Source: Hyalella azteca (Eukaryota > Arthropoda > Malacostraca > Amphipoda > Hyalellidae). From it: a stretch of DNA of 64,000 bases. Below the pieces are notes generated by a model, which saw only the letters and a program-made list of their open reading frames with translations, searched no databases and was not told the DNA's origin. The translations under genes were made by a program, and so were the position numbers. The stretch spans positions 373,583-437,582 of the forward strand of contig NW_025939527.1 of the NCBI RefSeq assembly GCF_000764305.2, in the 5' to 3' direction. Each line of letters starts with the position of its first letter. Within the stretch, counting starts at the first letter, position 1. Positions 37,142-50,743 of this stretch are shown one piece after another.

Positions 37142-38171
37142 AAATATCAGCTTTATGATTAAAATAGGAATGGGCGGGAATGATTTATGCTTGTAATTGC
37201 TTGTCACAAGAGGTTTTCCAAAATTTTATGGTCATGATTGAAGCTAAGTTCTGAATTTTTGCAAACTATACAGTCTTTGGAAAGTACGAAATACCACTTT
37301 CCCCAATACACAACAGCTTTGTTGATACATAATAAGCTTTCAAGGAATTATAATCCCTCTATTACGTAATCGGTTCAGGTGAGAACTGCTAGCAAATTCT
37401 GCACTTTTTCTCTCTATGGACGTATAAGTTCGAGACCTCAATATTTTTTTGAGTCACTTATCGCTGTTCCAGGTCATTGTGAACATGCATAAGCTTTCAT
37501 TTCGCTACTCCGTGCGGCATCTAACCGTCGCAATCATTTCCCCTGTGGGCCACGGCATACATCTTTACATCTCAGCAAAGTCTTTAATAAAAATGTCCGA
37601 AATATTATCTTTCATAAACATTCAGTGAATTTTTGTGCAAACTTCTCTATTTCGAAATATCTTATTGAACCTTATAATTAGCATCTGATGAAACCTACAA
37701 TTGCAATTAAGTTTTGAAGTTACTCAGATTGATGAGCTTGAACAAAAAGAAAGTTGCTTGATATTTTGTTCTTCTGGTTCTGATGCGCAGAACTGTTAAT
37801 GAAACGACTTGATTGAGGTTAAAGTTTCAATGTAGTGAAATAAGATTCATAACTGTCTGTGACAAATAGAGAAATGCATAATTAAAAATTATTCGGCATA
37901 TATGTTACCTATTATACCTATCAAAATATCGTAAAAATGTCCATTCTAAGGCGTAATTGGCTACCATTTACGTAAAATAGAAGTTTCTTGTTTAATCTGT
38001 TTGTATAAAAAAACTATAATCGACCAAAAATTGGATCAACTGAGGGTGGCAAATCAAGTTATGATAAATCCTGAAAACTTGACGCATCTCCCAGGACGTG
38101 GGCCGCCGCTCCCCTTGGACGGATGGCGGCCGAGTATCCGTTTTCTGTCGCCGCCGTCGGCCTCGTCTAAT
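37142..38171. other. Spacer with a GC-rich patch
   Basis: Mostly AT-rich. At 38075-38170 a GC-rich patch is open on the plus strand (part of a 78-codon frame from 38001 that opens with TTG) and runs straight into the 65-bp array. No family was recognised. Confidence 0.5.
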
Positions 38172-38500
38172 AAATTAACACCGGCAGTTGTGGCGGAGAA
38201 CACACGAATAGAGGGGGTGTTCCTACTAACAAATTAACAACTGCAGACTTGGATATGGCGGAGAACACACGAATAGAGGGGGTGTTCCTACTAACAAATT
38301 AACAACTGCAGACTTGGATATGGCGGAGAACACACGAATAGAGGGGATGTTCCTTGAAACAAATTAACGAAGGCAAATTTAGATATGGTGGAGGAACACA
38401 CGAACTGCGAAGATGTTCCTCCTAACAAATTAATCGCATATGCAGATTGTGATATGGTGAATAACACACGAAGAGGGGTCTTCTTCATAACAAATTATTT
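38172..38500. repeat. 65-bp minisatellite, about 5 copies
   Basis: GAGAACACACGAATA-type strings occur at 38196, 38261, 38326, 38391 and about 38457, a constant 65-66 bp. The second and third copies are nearly identical, and later copies diverge progressively. Each unit has a hairpin; in the fourth it is perfect, GGAGGAACA with TGTTCCTCC. Confidence 0.92.
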
Positions 38501-41500
38501 TTGAATGTAAATATAGATATGATTTGCAACAAATGAACAATGCGAGTATTTTGCTTCTACTTTGATTAGGTGAAGTGGGGAAATGTTGCACAGATTATCG
38601 CAGTTAAAATGTTCAATACTTCGAAACATCAAATCGGAATTGCAAATTCAACAAACCATCATAACAGAATAACGGTTTCAGCGTTGATTAGGCCCTTAGA
38701 AGTGTCGCCGATTCTTAACATCGCATAACATTCACAGCTTGTTGCGCTCTCGAACACGCAACTCGCTTCTCAAATTCTGCTGTGCTTACCCGCCCGGCCT
38801 CCTTGCCGATTCTGACCAGAAACTGGCGCACGGAGCTGAGATCGAACCCGCGCCTCTCTGCGCCAATCCTGGTACTCTGAACTTTAGGGCCACCCTGCCC
38901 TTATATAATTGGATAGTTAAATCTTCCCATTACCATTTATTTCTAAGAATATTTTATAACAATGCATTGATAATTGAGATCGTGAAAAGGATAAGTTTTC
39001 CCATGAAATCTGCTTCAGGAATTCTTTGCACTCTTACATCAAATTCCCCGAAATCCAGCACGTGTGAATAATGAGTATAGATATAATTCTAAAGTTCATC
39101 CTAAATATATCGGCTTTTAATTAAAATATTTCTAACAAGCTTTAGGCTCTCATCACATCACCTCTCTATTCCCGCAAATTCACTTCGAAAAAGTTCACTT
39201 ACCGCAAACTTTTACCTACCTCTAATGGGCATTTATTACATTATTATCATTGATACTATCATTTATTAGCTTCAAGTTCCTTTACGTATTTGTTGGCAGT
39301 GGTATTTTAATGTGTCATATCAAAGTATAACAAACGAAGGCTAATAGCGTGATGGCTTCCATTCCATTAGGGCTTAAGCTATTTACACTTCTCTTATGGG
39401 CAGATAATTATTCGTTGTGATTAATCTGAAATAATCCTGTTTGCATGAAGTCATGAACGGTGAACAATTATAATTAATTAAAGCCTACGTCTTTATTAAT
39501 TGGGATAGACTGACCAATATTTTGTTCTTATTAGGTGCATACGAAAGTGTTTGTATATAGGATTAGCTTCCTGAAATTCCTCTTATTATTTATTTAATAT
39601 ATCATAATTAAATAAATATAATCAATTTGCAGCTGCTAATATGGCGATTGTTTTTATTTCATTTAAACCAAGAGAAAGAACAGCTTAAGGGCAAGGACAG
39701 CTTTTCATATATTACATCTGAGTTAAATATCAGGAGGTTTTATAATTATTTCTCTATTAATTTTTTTCTCCGCATTTAAGCTCTCACTTCATAGCCTTCA
39801 GTTGATCAGCACTGATGGTGATCTACTTGCCACTTATTTAGAATTCTGTTACTGTAATGTAATAGTCTGTAATTGGAAAATGAAATGTAATAATTTTGAA
39901 CTTTTTGGTGGCCTAGTTTGATAGTTTTTAACATTTTTCCTCGCTTTTGTTGAAATTAGGCGCATACAATGAATATTATCATGATATTTTTCAGCTGTGC
40001 CTACTAAGATTATCGGATTATCCTGATTCTTTCTTATTGACTCTTAAGAAGCATCTTAATTGCCCTGAACATGCTCCGTGTAGTTATCGTACATGGAGAC
40101 CTGAGCAAATATGAAATAATGTTATCTCAGTACAGCGACATATGGTTCACTGATTTAATTCACAATTCCCACCAACTCGTCAACATTAATTTTACCCTTA
40201 CTTGCGCTCATGGGTCAGTATTTCAGCTATTTTATACATGATAACCCAACATTCTTTGATTTGTACTGCAGCTAGTTTCCAATGATGTTTTGTTTGTTTA
40301 TTTTATAAAATGTACGTATGAAACAAAACATCGTAACGTGTACGTAAGCTTTGTAAAACGTTAAACATCGTGTACGTAAGCTTTTTACATTAAAGTTTGT
40401 AGGCGATTTTTCATAAAAAAAATCGGGCTACCGTTGCGCACTGGATTGATTTTACCGATTGTGACAACTTCTTCTTTTAGATATCAAAGCTACAAATTGG
40501 GGACGAAAGAATAATATAATTTAAAATAAGGTTCAATTTCAGTATACAGAAAAGCGGTGTCCGTTGAGTGTAACGTAAAGCAAATGGGATTAGAACTTCT
40601 CTCATTTATGAGCGCGGTTTAATATTGCGCTCTCATTTGAGTGCGCTTTTCATTATTGTAGTTTTCATTATTAAGTAATTCATAATTTAAACAGGGAACT
40701 TTGAATTCTAATATAAATGAACCTGCCATCATAGTAATTTTCGGGTTTACATATAGGCGATTCCGGTAAGATTTCAATGATAATCCATTGACGCGTAAAA
40801 AGAGAATACAATAAAAGTCTAATGCCTGAAAGTTAACGGTACGAGCGTTTTCTAACTTATTAAATTAAAATCCTTAAGGCATTTTCTCTCACATCGAACA
40901 CATTTTTTTTAAAAAACGGTGATCGTTTGCTTATATTCGCCCTGTTTTTTTTTCTTGAAGTGTGCGTATTTCAGACAAGATCCATTAGGTGAATTTGATG
41001 AAATACTGAAAATGATCAAAACATTTTTTAATGTCAAGATTACTAATTATTACAATTTTCGTTCATAAGATTTATCTTTTCGTTATAATTTTAATGACAT
41101 CTAAAAATAAAAAACCTTCAGGGTTGATGTGGCTGACTTTTGTGTGGGTGCCAACTGCAACCATTTTATTTACGCACAATGCAACAAAATTTTAAACTTC
41201 CATCACACATTTTTGTGAATAGTTCATTCAAATTTAAAAATTTAGAATTTCGTTTTTATTAATTTGGTATTGGATAAACTTCTATTAATCCTTCGTGACC
41301 TCGTAATCTGTGGATGAGTGTTCATGGAATGTAGGTAACCGCACGCAGTTATATCCTTACCCATGAACCTACCTCTGCCGCTCCATGAACAAACTATCCA
41401 TTAATGTAATCGCCATTTAATGGGTGGACACACAAGCCGCTAACGACACTCAAACAAATCGCACGTGCCGCTCATTTTATTTACTTACCTAAATGAAGGG

Positions 41501-41807
41501 CGCAATTATTCATTTTCTGCATAATTCAGTAATTCCCTGCTTAACTCGATGGAATATGGGAGCTAGCATGTAGTAATTTTGATTGGATTGAGCCCCAATG
41601 CACTGAGCAAAAGGTATAGGAATTTTTTTATCGCCGCGCAGCCAATCAGTAGCAATCATCCACGGCCGTCTTGACAATTAATTCCTTATAACATTGTACT
41701 CTACAATGGTGAAATTTTGTGGCATTTTCGTTGCTTTTAAATTTCTATGATTAAGAGAAGCCGCACATTGATAAATATAATAATAAAATATTCGGTTATG
41801 TAAGAAT
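38501..41807. other. Non-coding stretch with one SINE
   Basis: Apart from the SINE at 38811-38900 nothing was supported. A short duplication with GTGTACGTAAGCTTT lies at about 40327-40390. Confidence 0.55.
38811..38900 (-). mobile_element. tRNA-derived SINE copy, minus strand
   Basis: On the minus strand a head GGGTGGCCCTAAAGTTCAGA with an A-box-like segment (38886-38897) is followed by GGTTCGATCTC as B box (38838-38848), then 29 bp later CTGGTCAGAATCGG (38807-38820). Order, spacing and body motif match the copy at 4701-4800, and GCGCAGAGAGGCGCGGGTTC is a well-kept version of the same segment. A plus-strand frame of 110 codons over it opens with TTG and is regarded as accidental. Confidence 0.6.
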
Positions 41808-41995
41808 CTAGCTGTACATGTCAGTTAATACGATCATAATGTTCAATGCGACATTATGCATGTCCTTCAATGTTTGTAGCTTTATCACTGCATCTTGATT
41901 GGCATCCGTGTGTGCAATACCAATGAAGAAGTGACAATGCCACACATATTTCTCCGCGTGGTTAATGTCGTGAAGTTCGGTCTCCATGGCTGGCA
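41808..41995 (-). CDS. Candidate terminal exon, unknown protein
   Basis: On the minus strand a pyrimidine-rich acceptor (CGCCCTTGCCTCAG, AG at 41996-41997 of the plus numbering) is followed by two bases and then 61 sense codons to a TAG. The peptide starts PAMETELHDINHAEKYVWHC, has several His, Asp and Met residues, and uses balanced codons in otherwise AT-rich sequence. It would be entered from a phase-1 intron. An upstream ATG frame (41885-42136, 83 codons) overlaps in another phase. No domain was recognised. Chance cannot be excluded, since the plus strand is also open over part of the region. Confidence 0.25.
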
Positions 41996-44900
41996 CTGAG
42001 GCAAGGGCGGTCGAACATCATCGTCCAGCTTACAACATCGTCCCTCTACGAGGTGTCTTATCACCCGCACCTCATCACACTGCACAGTACACTTCATCAC
42101 ACAGTTCAGCACATCACTTCCCTCATCTTCATTCAATGAATGGCTGCTTTGAAGATCTCCTGCCCATGCAGATGCCCTATTAGCGCACCTCTAATTGTTC
42201 CAAGCTTCACTCCAATGACCTAGTCGAGGAACCCGCTAATAATCCAAGTCATTATAAATTCTAATTATATTTACGCGTCTATAAGCTTCTATATCCGCAC
42301 TGAATCCGTCTTCAGCGCAGGTTTATGTGTTATTTTAAAAAATGTGACTTCTTTTAATTAATAAACTTTCTCAAACAATGAAAACTTTCTTTTATGAATT
42401 ATATGAGTTGTCTAAATATTAAATATCATCACCGAACATTTGTTCTGTCGCAAAAAAATTAAACATATCTAACATACATTAAATGTCAGAAGAACAATAA
42501 CATGCAGGTATTTTAATGCAAAATTTGTGCAAATAATATCCCGGCAAACATATTTTTATTCTAAACCAGCGATGTTGTGAGGCCCGTTATTTCGTTTTTA
42601 GCTTTGAATAAATCCTTTTCTGTGCCGACTAAATCCACGAAACGTCTCTGTTCATTTTGCATTCATTGCAAAAAACAGCTCATTCTGCTTAATTAGCGTG
42701 GCTGGTTTCAGTAAAATGATGCAGAGCTCATAAAGTTTCTCACATTTTTCAGGTCACCGGAAAAAATTTCCCCGAAAACCCAAAACGAACGCGAATAATA
42801 CAATAAAAAATCTCTTCGTAGAGACGTTCAAGCGTGGACATCTGTTCACCCACGGGGTAACTTTAGGCGTGATATCTACGGTGCTTCAGCGGCCGTACAT
42901 TGGCCGCCGATAAATTCTTAAGAAGGAGAGACGCTGGATCATCAAAGGAGCTGAGCTTCTGTCGAGTTCAGAAGAGATTTCAGGATCCGTCATATTTCCA
43001 GACGTCGAAGTTTATTGCCGGCGATTGACATTGAAGTCGCGCAAAACTTATTGCGGTAGCTGGGGCCGGAGCAGAGTCGCGGTCTGCAGGCATGGATCAT
43101 CTTATGAAACTTTTTGCGCTTGAACATAGCACTGTTATATTATAGGTTTTCTTCTGAGTATTTTCATTGACTGCGAAAAAATCAAATGAATGAACTGAAT
43201 TTTAGAGCTGTTTATTTATCTCGGGTATTCGCTCGCTATAAATAACATTACTTCTCGTGTAATGAATTTTTTTATGAAAAGCTTGGTTTCAATCTCCGTT
43301 ATTCCATTTGAATGTTACCAAACTAAAATTAAAAATCTACTAAAATTTTGAACTCCCATAACAAAACCTATGAAAATTCATAATCTGTAGCAAATAAAAA
43401 TTCAATAATGAGCTGTAGTTTGGTGTATATTGATTTCGGTGTTTCATTTTATTTTTTGCTTACAAATTGACTATGAAAATAATTTTGTTTTCCTACTCAC
43501 TGCAACCATTTCACTCGTATCGCTATGTTAAATTTGTTCCCCATGAACTTTATGACTGACACAGGCCTGAAACTAAGCTCTGGAAGCAGCGTTTTTCTCT
43601 TATCAAAATATATTTTTTGTTTATCATCAAGGAAAATCTTTGTTGAATGAAGTCACTAGACATTTACACTCAAAACTTTTCGCTTTTCTATTATTAATGA
43701 ATCAGCCCTCTCAATTAACCAGTAAACGATTAACGTCTATAAAATTTTCAAGTCGTGCTTGGGTTTTCTTCAAAGTCGTTACAACTCAAAGCGGAAATTT
43801 CTTCCACAGCAGCTCAAAATTCTGCTTTATGATCACGTCTCAAAAGCGCCTCTTAACAACGCTCCAAAATCCATAATAAAACACGCGAGGCGAGGCTAAA
43901 AGATGAATTTAATGAGCAGCTGTCATTCAATTGGGAATTGTTTGAAGAGTGAAGAAATTGAAGAAAACAACTATAATGAGATGAAATGACAAGCCAAATT
44001 ATCATTTAAATTACATGAATGGCAGATAAAATATTACCGATTAGATAAAGGCTAATTCATCGACACCATATTTGTTCATACGAATATTAATATGTCACAA
44101 TTATTTACCGACGGTGAAAATATTTCGATGGATGCATACACGAAATTTTGTCCATATAAATGATAAATCACTATCCAAAAAAGTTTGGTGCTAAAGTTAA
44201 CACGTTGTCTTTTTCTGAAGTGATAAGTAAGCCGAATATCTCAGCGTTTTCTGAAGACTTTAGAATGCCATAAATGACATTTGATTTTCAGTTAGCAGTA
44301 ATATATTCTAATAAGGTAAAACAGTACTGATGCACATATAAAGATAGTCCTGAACTGTTAGAGATTTGCAGTTGCTCAGAGCTTAATTTTATTATGTTTT
44401 TTACTGACGACGATTCGGAGCTTGGATAAAACCATGAACTGAAAAAACTAATGTCATTGACAATCAGTTCTGGTCATTTCGTGATGAAGAAGAAATGCTT
44501 ACTTTACATTTTTCAGTGCGGCATTTTGATTGATGACAAACGCATTCAACTCGTGAACATTTGTATTCGCTGAAAACACACGGCATATGCCTTTAGTTGA
44601 ACCCCTTTTAAATTTCATGCCTTGAGTTCAGTTCAGTACCTAATGGAAATTTATCAGTGCATTTGGGAACTTACATAAGCTTTTAAAGCCTTTTTATCTT
44701 AAGTCGGCCTTAAAATACTACTGCAACCTCGAATTTCTTTGCTGCAATATTTGTAAATATGTAATAAAATAATTTTAAATCGACTGCAATTTAAAAAATT
44801 ATTTTCGACTTTTTAAAATAACTTATAGTCTCCACAATTGCCAATTTTTCAAAGAACCTTCAACCTAATTTCAAAAACTCCTGAAAGCGCTTGTAAAATA

Positions 44901-47100
44901 CTTTATTGTGCCCATTACACCAGCTTGTTGAAGTTACAAGAAAATCTTCGATGAATCATAGGCGATCGGTCGGCCAAAAATGGCCGGCACACCGCGACGC
45001 AATAGCAGACTCACGTCTTCCCGCAGGACTGGATTTTTGTCTGATTTTAAGCAAGGAATAAGTCAGATCCTGATCAGGAGGCAGGCACTCCACTCTTTCT
45101 AGGCAGGAAAATGCAGTACCGGAGGATCACGATCCTGATTTTAATCAGAGAACACTCACGGGCATCCCCTGCAGGGATCTAAATGTCGGGCATGCGGCAA
45201 GTTTTTGCGGCAAGATGGAGCTCATCGTGCAGTACTTTTTGGAGGAAAGTCTAACCCATGCCGATTATAATGCATTTTTTTGGAGCAGCAGCAAAAATAA
45301 TTGTTAGTTACATTTCAAAATATCTTGCACGATACTTTTCATTATCATTTTCTTTTTGCGATTCCGATCTCCTATTGAAGCTTAATACTGCTTAATTAAT
45401 TACGAGGATGATTTAAATTCGAATCGCTTTAAAAAAAAGCTTATTGCTGGCCTGCAGGGAAGTGTTTGTCAAATGCAAATAGTATGATGAGCCTACAATC
45501 TTAAGAAGTAACAACTGCATTGAATCTTTGAGTAATAGCGTATTAAAATGATGGATATTGAATCTGTAATACGTCATTTATCTCAAGCTTTCCCACGAGG
45601 TGCTGACATTTCTACGAAGTGATGCGTCCTTTGGGATGTGATGGTGTGGTGAGTTGGTAGGCCTCTTGCGGCTCGTCGTGCCGGGCTTGCACGAGCCGAC
45701 TGACCCTCAGTGCGCTTCCTTCGTCAGTGGAGTGAGGATGTGCGTCATGCGGTCGAGTGATGCTTCCTGCTTGAAGTCTCGAGGGCTGTCTAATTAAAAA
45801 TGAGGTTTCTACTTTAGAATTCAACATAAAGGTTATACGAATTTTTATGTTAGTGCTCTGATGATTCGGTGTTGAATTCAGTCTTATTTTTTGTATTGTT
45901 GTCGAACTTAGCGAGAAAGACCAATGTGGATTAATTAGGAACGTAAATGCCAAATCAGCGGTGAAAAAAAAAATTATATGTGTGATACTGTTGGTCAAGC
46001 TGTTGATTTATTGCGGTGATTGCGAATGCATTATCACAATTTTTGTTTGTTTCCGTTCTGCTCTGAAGGTTTCCTGCTCGTATTATGGATAAAAAAAGTC
46101 GTTCTTTGGAGTACAATTCAATATAAAAATGTAGTTAAATGCACATCAATTCAACGAGGTCCAAATTAGAAGTTTTTACTTTGTATTTTTTATATAATTA
46201 GGGACAGCAATTTATTTCGGCTAAAATTTTACGCAACATTGCACTTACAGTGCAAAATATGTTTAATTTTTATTTACGTTACTACGTTTTGTGAATTTTC
46301 AATACTGAAATTTTCATATTGAAATGGAATACATTGACATTTTTAATGTTATTAGAACGGAAAATCTCAACCTAATTACTTATTATTCCCGCGTATTATT
46401 CTGCCTTTATTACATTATTACATGAAGCCAGAATTCATTATTGTTCTATATTGCTTGCCCTCGTGACGAGACGTCGGCCGCACAAAAGGAGAGCTTGTCG
46501 CCCCTCGCGTGCCTTGACGCTTTAATTTCTACAACAAATGTGCGCCAGCGAAGAATTTATTTAAATGCTCGTACGAAACTGGTACGGAACTTGACATTTT
46601 GTTCCATTGAACCTATTGCCAATGGAGGCATGAAACTGGATCGGGTACCGAATATTATGTATACATACATACCGTATATGTATTAAATAGGGAATTTCAG
46701 TATGTGTGTTTTCATAGTAAAAGTAAAAGCTTTCGTGTACTTGTTGAAAGCCAAGCGCATGAAGCGTCCGTCAAATTCGTTTTTAACTCAACCTAGCTCA
46801 ATGAAAAATTTATAGCACATAAGAAATTCAAGCATAACAATCAAATTCTAGGAGTTACGGACTTGTTACTGTGTACATGATCGATCAGTCAATTGATGGC
46901 CACTTATCGTTTGATTACAGTTACGGTGAACTCGGTGTACTTCTTTAACTCTTGGTGGACTACATTTGTACAGTTGTACCTAAACTCGGTACTATTATGA
47001 TAATATAAAATTACAAAGGTTAAACAAGAATAGATGGTGAGAGACCACCAACAACTTGCCTTCTAATGTAGTCCATCGTCCATATAATTGAAGGTGCGGT
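41996..47100. other. Non-coding stretch
   Basis: AT-rich. GC-richer patches lie at 42840-43090, 44960-45250, 45610-45790 and 46450-46660. The patch at 45610-45790 ends a 128-codon minus frame and carries an inverted repeat at 45670-45699 (CGGCTCGT with ACGAGCCG). None has a recognised product. Confidence 0.5.
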
Positions 47101-47131
47101 CTCAACTAACTCAACTAACTCAACTAACTCA
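47101..47131. repeat. 10-bp repeat, three copies
   Basis: CTCAACTAAC is repeated three times in a row. Just downstream (about 47157-47190) (T)CAACTATGAGTCATT occurs twice in diverged form. Confidence 0.85.
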
Positions 47132-48308
47132 CGTTCGTGCACGAGTTCAGGACGATCAACTATGAGTCATTTAACTATGAGTCATTCAACGAGCGCCGAC
47201 GAATAACCTGTCGTAGCATCCAGGGAACGGACGATCACGCGAGGGTTATTGCACGTTAACCAACGCGTGTGTCACGCTAAGCCAGGAATTCGCGATATTT
47301 GTTGGCATAAATTGTGGAAAAGTGACTATAATTGAGGAAAATAGCGGTGCCGTGAATCCATCAGCGAACGCACGGAGTGTTTGCAACGAGGCTTTCCCCC
47401 AACGCAAAATCTAGTCAGAACAACTGCAATTTTGTTTACATAAAATACATCATATTTACACAATCTTTCTTTTTCAATCAATCTTACGTAAATTGAAAAA
47501 CGTTAAATAAATTATAGTCACGCTTAAATGTGAGAATTATTCTGAATTATTCTGATTCAGTTTTTTTCTCACACCATTTTGACCCACCTAAAGCGTCAAT
47601 AATTTTAAGTTGGATTGAAAATAATTCTATTTTTAAAATCGTTAGTTCCATCCATAAAAGATGTTAACTTTGTACATGAATGATTTTCTCATCGAAAAAC
47701 GTGATCACATTGAGACTTGCTGCTCCAGCTTCAAAGTTATTAACTCCTTGTATTATTTTTCAAGGTAGTAAACGTATGGCATTGAGCTCTCAGAGTATTA
47801 AATTGCCGTTCAATAATGTTTGATTTTCAGACGAAACTTTTAGTTTCGCTTTAAGTGACTTTCCAATAAATATTGATTTCCATTCCTCATACGTTCTTCA
47901 AATTTCTTTGATAAATTGTATAATCATTCTTGTAATAAACTTTCATCTTCAAAATTCATATCCTTCATCCAAATCAACCAAATCAATTATCTAAAGCTAA
48001 AGCCTTCTAATCTCCACCAATCTCCCCGAGAGCTTGCAGCGTCTCTTATAATAAGCCATTGTATGCGAATACCTTCAATTTCATTGAATTATTAAGGATT
48101 TATAGCTATCTTTTTTTAAATATACGCTAGCAAAGTCATCTGGGCAATTCAATAGAATAAAATAACTCATTCCAGAGAATTTAAATCTTGGAGCTTTCGC
48201 TCGTCGAGTGGCAACATCCCTCGTTGAAGAGGGGCAAGCATTTCCAAGCTGATCTCCACTTGGCCGTGGATAGCATAGAATAATGGTTGTTCGGGGATCC
48301 TCGGCAGA
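47132..48308. other. Spacer, nothing recognised
   Basis: A moderately GC-rich patch at 47140-47400 has no open frame of interest. The rest is AT-rich. Confidence 0.6.
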
Positions 48309-48775
48309 CTGGGATCTCGGAGACTCAGAGATCCTCGGAGATCCTCCGAGTGTAACACCGAGTAATGGTTTCACAGTGACCATCGGTAGACTGACTGCCG
48401 AGTCTAGCACCGAGTAATGATTGTACTGTTATCCTCGGTATTCTGACTGCCGGATGTAGCACGGAGTAACATTTGCAAGCAAATCCTCGGTAGACTGACT
48501 GCCGCGTGTAGCACCGAGTAATGTTTGCACTGTTATCCTCGATAGACTGCCCGCCGAGTCTGGCACCGAGTAATGTTTGCACTGTTATCCTCGATAGACT
48601 GCCCGCCGAGTCTAGCACCGAGTAATGTTTGCACACAGATGCTCGGTAGACTGACTGCCGAGGGTAGCACCGAGTAATGTTTGCACTGTTATCCTCGGTA
48701 GACTAACTGCCGAGTATAGCATCGAGTAATGTTTGCATTCAGATCCTCCGGAGACTGACTGCCGAGCGAAACGTC
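48309..48775. repeat. 52-bp minisatellite, about 9 copies
   Basis: AGTAATG-like strings start at 48361, 48413, 48465, 48517, 48569, 48621, 48673 and 48725, an exact 52-bp period with no indels. The unit contains CTCGG-11 bases-CCGAG and GACT-GCCG-AGTC inverted repeats. The left end (48280-48360) is rearranged. Minus frames of 63-109 codons over it are products of the repeat. Confidence 0.95.
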
Positions 48776-50743
48776 GCTGCCATGTCGTTCTTCATTTGAC
48801 AGACCTGCCTCTGATCCCTTAGGCTCGGCCAGAATGACGACAAACAACTCAATGATTCTAGCGCGACTCTCTGCAAATATTGAATATCAAGTGAATGCCT
48901 AGTATTAAAGTGGGTGCAAAATAAGCTGAAATAATGTGTGAGGTATTAAGTGATTTTGTTACTATGCGATGTTGTGCTACGTCTATATTCTCGCTGAATT
49001 AATCTGTTATCTGTACGAGTCCTGCAAGCATTTGATTCAATGAGTATTAGTTGTAAGAAAGAGCTCTGAAATTAGTTTAAAGCCAAAAATATTATAAAAA
49101 ATTAATTTTTTCATGAAATCTTTCTAATCTTTACAATGGTAAAATCATCAGACTAAATTTTTCGTTTTACAAGGTAGCGCTAGAGACCAAAAAATCTCAT
49201 ATTATCCGTATTTGAAAAAATACGTATCCAATGTCAACATAGTAGATGTCTCATAATTTTTAAAGATGAAGAACATTAAGTCATATCCATCGAGGAGGAT
49301 AATTTATTTAGTGCGAGAATCGATGAAGCTGCCAATAGCTTGGAGGCTCGGCTGCCATCTTCATCTTCATTCATACGATCAGAAAAAAAGCTGTCGATAA
49401 TATATAGTAAAGAAATGGAATAACCTCCTAAAAATGATAAAAAATAGTGAAACATGATTAGTTTTGAGCAGCTACAGTGTGTAAATTTCCTGAATAATAA
49501 AAAATGCAGCTGAATATAATTACAGAAGCACAAACCTGGCTGACTTTCAGAGCATTACTGCAATTTTTGGGAGCCTTTCTCAATTGTACAAACCATTCTA
49601 AAAAGTGTTAGTCCCCTCAACCCAGAATAATTCTCAAAACAAAATTCAAGCTTCGAGTGACGCAAGTTTCCGGCATTTATTTTAGGATATTTTCACAAAG
49701 CCTCTAGCAAAGCCTAACAAAAAAACTAACCTCTGCAAACAACAACAAATATGCAGCGCTGGATTTCAGAACAATCCGACCGACTCAATTTACTGATGTA
49801 GTAAAGCGCTTAATTTGCAATGCTCTTACGCTCGCACGTGGCTTCAAGTTCCTCTGTATTACAACCGAAGAAATTTAGTAGCAGTTTGTGGCTAAAACGT
49901 AAAGCTTTTACCAGACCTCGACTGTAATTTAGCTCAGTTTCCGTAGGAGCAAAAAAGAGTGTTAAGCCGTCACCTGACTTGCCGGCTCACAACAGCGGCT
50001 GGCCGAGATCGATTGCCGATGTTCGGTGCGCCGCAACTCCGGCAGGACAGCCGATGTTTTTTTCTTTTTGGCCGAATCTTTTAGCGCAGGCCCGGTGATA
50101 TTTGTTATGGCATCCGCTCATAATATTTTTCCCAATGGTAAGTTCCAATATCTGTTCAAGGACATCAATATCCTTTTTCGTTTGACCGAAAATGGAAAAT
50201 TTTGTAAATTGGTGGAACAATATCATTAAGTCACTAGTGTCGAGATGTTCGTTACGGCGTCTACACCATCATTTTTGAAGTGTCACCTACATCACTATAT
50301 GTGTTGGGCCAAATGTCATATTTTCTCAGTCCACCAGGAGGCAAATAATTATTGTCATCCCCTATTAAACTGAGCACGTAAAATATAATTTTATCCCGTC
50401 CGTATGGCACTGCTCTCCTTTTCTGTGATGTTCGAACGGTTCTATCATGATACTTAGTTTCTGTAATATTTGGTTCACTTAAAAATGAGTGCACCTCGTT
50501 GTTGTTACCTACGTAGCATTTATTCATTTTTTTCGATTAAATCACTCATTTGAACAACTTTCAACGAAATTTAAAAACTCTCGTTAGATTCTTAAGATTT
50601 TATTGGCATAATTTAGCTTGCAGATCTGATACCCTGAGAATGATCGAGACATAAACTTATTTAAATTCGTACAACAAGCGACTGTTTCTCACAGAAAACC
50701 TTCTCTTTGCTCACCTAAGGCCTTTATAGGTCCTAGTCATCGG
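48776..50743. other. Spacer with two unexplained minus frames
   Basis: Two ATG-started minus frames have coding-like codon use: 49987-50226 (79 codons, with C..KYHRAC..RFG) and 50261-50527 (88 codons, with dibasic KRR and a P/G-rich C-terminal half). No family was recognised. The plus strand over the first has an excellent donor, AATG|GTAAGT at 50138-50139, behind an open frame, so the strand of any gene is unclear. Confidence 0.35.

Noticed and set aside
38838..38900. Functional tRNA gene
   Set aside because: Only promoter boxes are tRNA-like; the acceptor stem and cloverleaf do not pair, and a second copy shares a non-tRNA body.
38739..39071. 110-codon plus frame
   Set aside because: TTG start, and it overlies the minus-strand SINE, which explains its GC-rich composition.
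48081..48636. Minus frames of 63-109 codons
   Set aside because: They run over the 52-bp array and change phase at its edges.
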